From: Candidatus Avimonoglobus intestinipullorum
GTDB lineage: Bacteria > Bacillota > Clostridia > UBA1381
Reading direction: 5' to 3'
NCBI GenBank assembly: GCA_018714645.1
Contig: DVND01000069.1
Span: 1-5,358, forward strand
DNA: 5,358 bases
Positions 1 through 4,688 of this stretch are shown piece by piece. Each line of letters opens with the position of its first letter. Position 1 is the stretch's first letter. The notes under the pieces were generated by a model, which saw nothing but the letters and a program-made list of their open reading frames with translations, made no database searches and was not told where the DNA came from. The translations under genes were made by a program, and so were the position numbers.

Positions 1-346
1 CGATCGCACCGTCAATGTACTTTTCTTTTAAAAATTTGAAAGAACTTTCCGAACCCGATATGACGAGCATATCATAATTGTAACGTTTCAAATTCTTGCC
101 CAGGCTATCCAAAATAACAGGCACTACCGGCCCGGAATGGCTGATAATAAATACGCCGATTGCACCGGAATTTTTTTTCTTCATCATCCGTGCCGCTGTA
201 GAAGGGAAATACCCCAGTTCTTCAGCCACTTTCAGGATTTTTTCGCGGGTTTCCTTTTTGATTCGTTCATCTTTGTTCAGTGCGTAAGAAGCTGTTGAAA
301 CAGCCACCCCAGCCTGTTTTGCCACATCTTTAATCGTTGGATTCAT
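1..346 (-). CDS. LacI-family transcriptional regulator, N-terminal part (C-terminus outside window)
   Basis: This is a DNA-binding repressor of the LacI/GalR family, of which the first 115 codons are visible. Residues 4-24 form the helix-turn-helix (TIKDVAKQAGVAVSTASYALN), which has the family pattern, and residues 48-56 are the hinge helix. From about residue 61 (GAIGVFI) the periplasmic-binding-protein-like sensor domain begins; family members usually run 330-350 residues, so two thirds are missing. The ATG at 346-344 is chosen because the homology starts there and a GAGGGGAG ribosome site lies just upstream at 353-360. It has its own promoter and two operator-like palindromes, so autorepression is inferred. 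It follows the fucosidase gene on the same strand, and the same palindrome stands before that gene, which makes the fucosidase gene its probable target. The effector cannot be read; fucose or a fucosylated fragment is a guess. The hinge residue matching PurR Leu54 is Met55 here. Confidence 0.93.
   Translation of the reverse strand, partial: MNPTIKDVAKQAGVAVSTASYALNKDERIKKETREKILKVAEELGYFPSTAARMMKKKNSGAIGVFIISHSGPVVPVILDSLGKNLKRYNYDMLVISGSESSFKFLKEKYIDGAI
77..92. promoter_or_regulatory. Operator-like palindrome inside the regulator gene
   Basis: The plus strand reads ATTGTAACGTTTCAAA, which matches 14 of 16 bases of the perfect palindrome at 4478-4493 and 13 of 14 in the TTGAAACGTTTCAA core, with the CG centre kept. 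It lies in regulator codons 85-90, with its centre 286 bp downstream of the operator over the transcription start. By my rough count a match this good to the 14-base core is expected about 0.001 times in a window this size with uniform bases. An intragenic auxiliary operator is known for lac (O2 in lacZ). Binding here is inferred, and the codons could explain the match by chance. Confidence 0.45.
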
Positions 347-362
347 ATTCTACTCCCCTCAA

Positions 363-378
363 ATTGAAATGTTTCAAT
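363..378. promoter_or_regulatory. LacI-type operator O1 overlapping the regulator's transcription start
   Basis: The sequence ATTGAAATGTTTCAAT has 7-bp arms that are perfect reverse complements around a TG centre. It covers the predicted transcription start (near 378) and ends 7 bp from the -10 box at 385-390. A bound repressor there would block initiation, so this is the natural autoregulatory site. The same arms occur at 432-447 and 4478-4493. Confidence 0.85.
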
Positions 379-384
379 AGCTGC

Positions 385-413
385 ATTATAACATGCTGTA
401 TATGAAAAATCAA
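385..413 (-). promoter_or_regulatory. Sigma-A-type promoter of the LacI-family regulator
   Basis: On the minus strand the -35 box TTGATT (413-408) and the -10 box TATAAT (390-385) are separated by 17 bp. The -10 box is a full consensus match and the -35 box matches four of six. The predicted start is near 378, about 32 nt before the ATG, inside operator O1. The promoter sits between two operator copies, so the regulator has its own repressible transcript in addition to any read-through from the fucosidase gene. Confidence 0.85.
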
Positions 414-431
414 CCCTTTTCGCCAAAAAAA

Positions 432-447
432 ATTGAAACATTTCAAT
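432..447. promoter_or_regulatory. LacI-type operator O2 upstream of the regulator promoter
   Basis: The plus strand reads ATTGAAACATTTCAAT, the exact reverse complement of O1, so O1 and O2 are the same site in opposite orientation. Its centre is 69 bp from that of O1 and it lies 18 bp upstream of the -35 box. On the minus strand it runs straight into a T-tract (432-425), so its weak hairpin could also help end transcripts arriving from the fucosidase gene. Confidence 0.8.
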
Positions 448-453
448 AATATA

Positions 454-490
454 GATATAGACAGCAGAAGTGTATTCTGCTGTCTATATC
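454..490 (-). terminator. Long stem-loop after the fucosidase gene, probable terminator
   Basis: A perfect 16-bp inverted repeat (454-469 and 475-490) with a 5-nt loop begins 11 nt after the fucosidase stop codon. The stem is only moderately GC-rich (7 of 16), and the bases just after it on the minus strand (TATATTATTG) are not a true U-run. A T-tract of 8 follows only after operator O2, at 432-425. It could be a terminator, a 3'-end stabilising hairpin, or both. Confidence 0.6.
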
Positions 491-501
491 CAAAATCCGC
501 T

Positions 502-3420
502 CTATTCCTGTTTTTCAAGCACAAGATTGGCCAAATTGAACCACGTTCCGATATTCCCTGTAACGCCGCGTTTCAACTCAATTGTATACCGGCCCGCCGG
601 CAAGGTAATTGTGGCGTCCTGCGCGCCAACCATGATGCCGGAAGATTGATCCGCCGTACCGCCTGTCTGGAGGTAATTGGTTCCATACGCCGGCGCAGCC
701 ACACGGATCATCGTACCTTCAAAGCCCCTGGATGCACTGCCGTCCTCCGGGGCCGCCGTAAATGTGATGTACGATATGTTTGTATTGTTTGGAGATTGGT
801 AATACGCCTTTACCTTATACGTCGCCGTTTCGGGAATCTCCACCATGGCCCACTGCGCCAGATTGCCGCCTGCGCCAAAATTCCCCAAAATCGGGATCCC
901 GCCCGGGCCGTTATTGGAAAGGGACACATTTCCCTCTAAATGCCCCGCATCGGCGGCATTGAGCGTAATATCCCCGTTTTCGTCCGGGAGGATCGGTTTC
1001 GGCGGCTGCACCATATTCGGTGCACCATTCAGTGTAAGCTTAATTACCGCTGCATAATCGTCCGCTTCCAAACCCGGTACATCCACCTGGTCACTGGTGT
1101 ATTGGTTGCCTGCTTCATTGACTGCCCCGCCGGTAACCGTCGCAGCCGGAAGCCCGCTGATGACAATATTCCCGTTTTCAGGGTCGTTCCCTACAGATAA
1201 TTGCCCCAGTGTGTTCTGGGCCGGGTCAAGCCAACTGACTGATGTGATCTCGCCGGCGTCATTAAACATCTGCGGCAAGCTGATGTTCCCGTCCGTAGGC
1301 CAAGCCGCCCGCCAAACATCCTCATCCATTGCGTCAAAGGTTCCATCCGGGCCGCCGTTATTGGTGTAGAAGGGGCCTCTGTTGTCCGTCTCATACGTGA
1401 CGCCGTCCACCGTAACCTTAGTCGTTGAACCGGAACCGGTAATCAATTCCCGTTTGGTGACAATTAAATACAGCGTTGTATTCCCATCCTGGTCTGTCTT
1501 GCACGTAATCCGCCCCCACGGTACACGCTGGGTAAAGGGCGCAGGGGTTGTATCATAAATGCTTTCTCCGTTTGCCTGCAGCCATTCTCCCACTTCGAGC
1601 AGCCTGTCTGTGGACTCCTGCGGAAGGCTCCCGTCGGCATGCGGCCCTACATTATATAGGAAGTTTCCGCCTTTGCTGGTGATATTGATTACTCTGAACA
1701 ATGTTGCTTCTGTCGTTTTCCAGTAATTGTCGTATTTCGCATATCCCCAGTTGATATTCGTCGTCATGCAGGCTTCCCAGTCTGTGCCGTCGCCATTCGC
1801 CGGCTTGCCGGGAACATTCTGCTCAGGCGTTGAAAAATCCTCTGCGTCTGCTCCGGAGAAGGAAGAATACAACCGTCCGTTAAATATCATGCGTTCCCCT
1901 CCCGGGAGCGCCTGTACGCACTTCATGGAACGATAGCGGAATTCTTCGGTGCTATTCACGCCCATATCCCACCAGATATCATCTACATTGTACCGCACTG
2001 CCAGCGTTTGCAGATGCGGGATCACCACCTGGTTTACATATTTTTCCTGGGCATCCAGCGTGTAAACATTGCCGGACAATTCCGGAATGCCCCCCAAGCC
2101 GCCGTTGTTCAGCCAATCCAGCGCCTGGGAATAATAGGCGCCGATTCCCATGCCCTGTCTGCGGCATTCCCGTACAAGTTCCCCAAAAACATCGCGTCCC
2201 CCTGCGGAGTGATCAATTATATTGTATCCCACACCGTTGGTATCCATAATGGCAAAACCGTCGTGATGCTTCGTAATGACCGTCAAATAGCGCATGCCGC
2301 TTTCCTTTGCGAGCCGCACCCATTCTTTAAAATCGTACTGCCCTGCATCCAGCTCTTCCTCCGCCGCCGTCATATAGATTTCCCGCGGAATCTTTGCATA
2401 GTTCATAATCCATTCCGCATACCCCTGTGTGGTATAGGTGTCGTTTGAGGGCGCGGCCCCGCTTTCTATCAGTTCAGGCGGGAAATTCGCCCGGCTGTAG
2501 TGCGGTATTGATTCTTCCTCTGTTTTCCCGACCTGCCGCCCGGTATATTCCCCTCCAAAAGCAGATGAAGGCCCCCAGTGGACCATCATGCCGTACTTCG
2601 CCTTGACGGTAAACTTATATACTTCATGCTGCGTCAGACCGTCAATATTGACCTGTCTCGTCTGCGCATCGACGATTTTTGCCGGCTCTGAAGCATTGTC
2701 AATAAAAATCTGATATTCCTGCGCGCCGCTGTATGCATTCCAATACAGATTTACAGACGCATTTCCGTCCGCATCCACGGTTCCGGCGTCCGTCCGTACG
2801 CCTGTCACCGCCTCCGGGCCTTCCGGCTTTGCATCCGGGTCATAATCCGCAGGCATCAGTATAATTTCATCAAAATTCACCGCACTGCTGTTTTGCGGCC
2901 TGCTCAATTCAAAACGGTACCGCTTGTTCTGCTCCAATTTGCCGGCGTCGCCAATTACCTCTGTGGAATATGCCTTTACATATGTCCCCCAGCTTCCGGT
3001 ATTCGGCGTTGGGATATGATATTCCACAATCGTATCGCCGATAATATCATCTTGCTGACCGCCGTCCTCTCCCGTCTCTGTGCTCAGGATTTCCTTGATT
3101 TTTAAAATCACATATGCGCCGTCAACCGGATTTAATGCGGAATAATTCATCCGGACTTTATAATCAATCCCATCCTTTGGGATGACCGCAGACCAATATA
3201 TATAGTCTGTCCACACGCTCCAATTGGTCACATATTTGGTCCCCACATTCAGGTTCCCGGTGGGCTTATCGTCTCCCTGCCCCGGCAGGCTGCTGCCCCC
3301 TTTGGCCGCCAGCCCTGTCAGTGATACCGTCCGCACTGCTTCTTTAATTTGCAGCGTGATCTCCTGTGTTTCTCCGGTGCCTACCCGGGTTGCGACAAAT
3401 GTCGCCTCTCCGCTGGTCAC
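502..3420 (-). CDS. GH29 alpha-L-fucosidase, main open frame with catalytic module
   Basis: GH29 enzymes remove terminal alpha-L-fucose from glycans with retention of configuration. Numbered from the GTG at 3420, residues 1-28 end an Ig-like domain, 60-190 form an aromatic-rich carbohydrate-binding-like sandwich, 201-274 are FN3, 275-798 are GH29 with its C-terminal sandwich, and 817-972 resemble CBM6/35. GH29 hallmarks are KYGMMVHWG (275-283), KHHDGFA (384-390), YYSQALDW (429-436), DIWWDMG (481-487) and GGNFLYNVGPHADG (584-597). Asp485 is the probable nucleophile, matching the family motif. The acid/base is not fixed by sequence in this family; Glu533 (in STPEQ) and Glu549 are candidates. 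The GTG is probably not a true start: it has no ribosome site, and the same frame is open upstream to 3513, just after the TGA at 3516-3514. The segment is the larger part of the interrupted gene. Confidence 0.9.
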   Translation of the reverse strand: MTSGEATFVATRVGTGETQEITLQIKEAVRTVSLTGLAAKGGSSLPGQGDDKPTGNLNVGTKYVTNWSVWTDYIYWSAVIPKDGIDYKVRMNYSALNPVDGAYVILKIKEILSTETGEDGGQQDDIIGDTIVEYHIPTPNTGSWGTYVKAYSTEVIGDAGKLEQNKRYRFELSRPQNSSAVNFDEIILMPADYDPDAKPEGPEAVTGVRTDAGTVDADGNASVNLYWNAYSGAQEYQIFIDNASEPAKIVDAQTRQVNIDGLTQHEVYKFTVKAKYGMMVHWGPSSAFGGEYTGRQVGKTEEESIPHYSRANFPPELIESGAAPSNDTYTTQGYAEWIMNYAKIPREIYMTAAEEELDAGQYDFKEWVRLAKESGMRYLTVITKHHDGFAIMDTNGVGYNIIDHSAGGRDVFGELVRECRRQGMGIGAYYSQALDWLNNGGLGGIPELSGNVYTLDAQEKYVNQVVIPHLQTLAVRYNVDDIWWDMGVNSTEEFRYRSMKCVQALPGGERMIFNGRLYSSFSGADAEDFSTPEQNVPGKPANGDGTDWEACMTTNINWGYAKYDNYWKTTEATLFRVINITSKGGNFLYNVGPHADGSLPQESTDRLLEVGEWLQANGESIYDTTPAPFTQRVPWGRITCKTDQDGNTTLYLIVTKRELITGSGSTTKVTVDGVTYETDNRGPFYTNNGGPDGTFDAMDEDVWRAAWPTDGNISLPQMFNDAGEITSVSWLDPAQNTLGQLSVGNDPENGNIVISGLPAATVTGGAVNEAGNQYTSDQVDVPGLEADDYAAVIKLTLNGAPNMVQPPKPILPDENGDITLNAADAGHLEGNVSLSNNGPGGIPILGNFGAGGNLAQWAMVEIPETATYKVKAYYQSPNNTNISYITFTAAPEDGSASRGFEGTMIRVAAPAYGTNYLQTGGTADQSSGIMVGAQDATITLPAGRYTIELKRGVTGNIGTWFNLANLVLEKQE

Positions 3421-3513
3421 GCCGGGCTTGACATGTACTTCATTTTTAAATCCATCCGCCTGTGAATCCGGTACCCGCAGCTCAACCTTATCTTCATCGC
3501 CCAGCTTGATGGA

Positions 3514-3900
3514 TCACGTAATTTCCCTGTTTCCCGCAGGCAGCGGTTCTACCAGCGCATTGAGCTGGACGGGTTCCAGTTCGTTCAGCGCCGTGGATTC
3601 CGGCGTTGTGATGCGCAGCCTGCCCGCTTCTGTTGCCGCCGGCTCAAGGGCAATATCCAAATGCTGCTCCTGCCCGCCGGTAATTTCTCCCGAAACGCTG
3701 TCATAGCCGATGTTTTCCACTAAATATGTATATGTTTTTCCATCTTCTAAAGTATAGACCCCATCGTTTGGATAAATCTGGGTTCCCTCCTTGTCCTTCA
3801 GCGTCACCCGGGCAAATTCAGGAGACAATGTGAACGTAAGGCGTTCGCCGGACGCTCCTAAACTTTTAAAATCCCATCTCTCCAACATATCCTCCCTTCC
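3514..3900 (-). CDS. Middle fragment of the fucosidase gene: PEGA-like and Ig-like modules
   Basis: This frame continues the coding sequence between the frameshift and the TGA at 3516-3514. From about 3880 it reads as natural protein (LERWDFKSLGASGERLTFTL). First comes a module of the PEGA or carboxypeptidase-regulatory type, with the pattern VTLKDKEGTQIYPNDGVYTL followed by GKTYTYLVENIGYDSVSGEI, commonly found in Clostridia surface proteins. It is followed by the start of a bacterial Ig-like domain (VQLNALVEPLPAGNREIT), which resumes in the same frame after the stop as SIKLGDEDKVELRV. The frame is also open further upstream, to 4011, but there it overlaps the better N-terminal frame and reads unnaturally. 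No start codon with a ribosome site was found, so this piece is unlikely to be made alone. These modules are usually spacers or adhesion parts. Confidence 0.7.
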   Translation of the reverse strand, partial: GREDMLERWDFKSLGASGERLTFTLSPEFARVTLKDKEGTQIYPNDGVYTLEDGKTYTYLVENIGYDSVSGEITGGQEQHLDIALEPAATEAGRLRITTPESTALNELEPVQLNALVEPLPAGNREIT

Positions 3901-4279
3901 AGACCATGGCCTTATATTCCACCCGGCCTGAAATTTCTTCCTGGGTAATTTGTGCAGCTGCGGACAGGTCCGTATCCACGCCCTGCTCCAATACCGTATC
4001 CTCCGATTCATGCACAGAATATAACCGTTTCACGCCGTCCGTTTCCTGATACCCCACTAAAACAAGCTTTGCCGTCGGCGCCTGCTCTGTTTCCGCCCAC
4101 AGGGTAATTTTTGCCGTCAGCAGCCCCTGTTTTACAGTTTCAACCGGCAGCCCGTCTTCCCCATAAAACTCCAATCCCCGGACGACCGTAATCTCCTCTG
4201 CAGCCAAAACCGCCGGTATGCCTCCTGATAACAAAAGCATCATACACGCCAGCACCAGGCTTAAAATCTTCTTTTTCAT
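3866..4279 (-). CDS. N-terminal fragment of the fucosidase: signal peptide and beta-sandwich domain
   Basis: This opens with a Sec signal peptide: lysines at residues 2-4, a hydrophobic core at 5-18, and a likely signal peptidase I site around residues 26-27 after PAVLA. Residues 28-127 resemble the all-beta domain often found first in large secreted Clostridia glycosidases, which typically ends in a motif of the kind VKAFVWDSLDTM; here it reads VEYKAMVWKG. After residue 127 or so the frame goes wrong and stops at 3866. The likely switch point is the purine run AAGGGAGGA at 3890-3898. If translated as written, the cell would make only a short exported peptide of 137 residues without catalytic part. 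The start is supported by AGGAGG six bases upstream. Confidence 0.75.
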   Translation of the reverse strand: MKKKILSLVLACMMLLLSGGIPAVLAAEEITVVRGLEFYGEDGLPVETVKQGLLTAKITLWAETEQAPTAKLVLVGYQETDGVKRLYSVHESEDTVLEQGVDTDLSAAAQITQEEISGRVEYKAMVWKGGYVGEMGF

Positions 4280-4329
4280 CTTCAGCCTCCTTCATACTTC
4301 AAAAACGGTGTATATCATTCTCCCAGAGA

Positions 4330-4361
4330 CAGGGCGGTTTGTCCCGCCCTGATATTTTTTT
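4330..4361 (+). terminator. Intrinsic-terminator-shaped hairpin reading on the plus strand, in the fucosidase leader
   Basis: CAGGGCGG (4330-4337), a 6-nt loop and CCGCCCTG (4344-4351) form a perfect 8-bp GC-rich stem followed on the plus strand by ATATTTTTTT. That is the shape of an intrinsic terminator for plus-strand transcription, but no plus-strand gene lies upstream of it. It may stop antisense transcripts. On the minus strand the same hairpin, preceded by A-tract, sits in the fucosidase leader about 50 nt before the ATG, where it could affect mRNA stability or translation. Confidence 0.55.
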
Positions 4362-4477
4362 GCCAGCGATGCCCGCAGCGCTTGACAAACTGAAAAAACA
4401 ACGCGAAAATCCCCCCTTTTCTTCAAAACATCCCAAAAATACTGTATCCAATCATTTGCAGCGAAGTTCCCGCCGTC

Positions 4478-4493
4478 ATTGAAACGTTTCAAT
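4478..4493. promoter_or_regulatory. Perfect LacI-type operator O3 before the fucosidase gene
   Basis: ATTGAAACGTTTCAAT is a perfect 16-bp palindrome with the CG centre typical of LacI-family operators. It lies about 25-41 bp downstream of the predicted transcription start, so a bound repressor would act as a roadblock or hinder early elongation rather than cover the promoter boxes. It shares both 7-bp arms with O1 and O2 at the regulator gene, which links the two genes into one regulon. It is the most symmetrical copy and may be the strongest. Confidence 0.88.
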
Positions 4494-4525
4494 TTTTGGG
4501 TAAAAACCACCATTTCTTATTTGGG

Positions 4526-4554
4526 ATAATAGCGCATTCCATAAAGTTTGTCAA
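4526..4554 (-). promoter_or_regulatory. Sigma-A-type promoter of the fucosidase gene
   Basis: On the minus strand a consensus -35 box TTGACA (4554-4549) and a -10 box TATTAT (4531-4526) are separated by 17 bp. The predicted start is near 4518. The promoter lies just after the terminator of the upstream URO-D-like gene, so the fucosidase gene forms its own transcription unit. Operator O3 stands in the early transcribed region. Confidence 0.85.
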
Positions 4555-4602
4555 TACACTTTTGTATTTAATTTTCCTGCACCACTAACAGAATAACCAT
4601 AT

Positions 4603-4640
4603 AAAAAAGGTGCTGCAAAACACCGTTCCGCAGCACCCTT
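4603..4640 (-). terminator. Intrinsic terminator of the URO-D-like gene
   Basis: On the minus strand GGTGCTGC (4637-4630) pairs with GCAGCACC (4616-4609). The stem extends inward by four pairs, two of them G-U, to a 5-nt loop at 4621-4625. Six T residues follow (4608-4603). This is a textbook intrinsic terminator 50 nt after the stop codon at 4689, and it separates this gene from the fucosidase promoter. Confidence 0.88.
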
Positions 4641-4688
4641 CCACACTTGTGACAAGCTTTTCATGCATACAAATAAAATTTAACATTT

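Larger units (their letters stand above)
502..4279 (-). pseudogene. Secreted multidomain GH29 alpha-L-fucosidase, interrupted by a frameshift and a stop
   Basis: The intended product is an exported exo-acting alpha-L-fucosidase of about 1,260 residues. Its parts in order are a signal peptide, an N-terminal beta-sandwich domain, a short PEGA-like module, a bacterial Ig-like domain, a carbohydrate-binding-like sandwich, an FN3 domain, the GH29 catalytic module and a C-terminal CBM6/35-like domain. The ATG at 4279-4277 has an AGGAGG ribosome site at 4291-4286. Two lesions break the frame. The first, near 3886-3905, needs a net shift of one base to join the N-terminal frame to the next. The second is a TGA at 3514-3516, where a tryptophan (TGG) fits the Ig-like motif. 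About 1,000 codons after the TGA remain open, so the damage is recent or comes from sequencing or assembly. The lesions are seen; their biological reality is inferred. No LPXTG or SLH anchor is present. The single open frames are listed separately. Confidence 0.82.
4280..4519 (-). other. Long 5' leader of the fucosidase gene
   Basis: About 240 nt lie between the predicted transcription start and the ATG. They hold the operator at 4478-4493, a 9-bp inverted repeat around it (4432-4440 and 4492-4500), a G-run near 4412-4417, a GC-rich hairpin at 4330-4351 and the ribosome site at 4286-4291. I recognise no riboswitch class or RNA gene. An open frame of 73 codons (4513-4292) spans the leader and ends directly before the ribosome site; it has no ribosome site of its own and no recognisable homology, so I do not call it a gene. 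Confidence 0.6.

Noticed and set aside
287..300. Inverted repeat GCTGTTGAAACAGC in the regulator gene as another operator
   Set aside because: Only one half resembles the operator (TTGAAAC); the other half does not match TTTCAA. It lies in helix-turn-helix codons and is best explained by coding.
433..939. Plus-strand open frame of 168 codons
   Set aside because: It lies opposite the fucosidase C-terminus, begins inside operator O2 and runs through the stem-loop. Its residues are arginine- and cysteine-rich shadow sequence without homology.
2008..2448. Plus-strand open frame of 146 codons opposite the GH29 core
   Set aside because: It is antisense to the most conserved catalytic motifs, has no ribosome site and shows no protein-like pattern of its own.
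3420..3422. GTG at 3420 as a true start of an independent fucosidase gene
   Set aside because: No ribosome site precedes it, the same frame with clear Ig-like homology continues upstream to the TGA, and no signal peptide follows.
3514..3516. TGA read as selenocysteine or as an alternative-code tryptophan
   Set aside because: The site is in an Ig-like spacer domain with no redox role, I see no selenocysteine-insertion hairpin right after it, and tryptophan is coded by TGG throughout the gene. One nonsense change or an error is simpler.
3886..3905. Programmed ribosomal frameshift
   Set aside because: There is no slippery heptamer of the X XXY YYZ type and no evident stimulating structure. A second, unrelated lesion in the same gene points to decay or error.
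4011..4040. CGTTTCA-containing half-sites in the fucosidase coding region as operators
   Set aside because: Here and near 566-580 only the right half matches; the left half has three or fewer matches, so no palindrome is present.
4243..4279. Lipoprotein signal with Cys12 in LVLAC
   Set aside because: The cysteine comes after too short a hydrophobic stretch, the hydrophobic core continues past it, and VLAC is a weak lipobox. A signal peptidase I site near residues 26-27 fits better.
4382..4410. Plus-strand TTGACA with a GAAAAT 17 bp later as an antisense promoter
   Set aside because: The -10 box is poor (four of six, lacking the T at position 1 and the T at position 3), and no plus-strand product follows.
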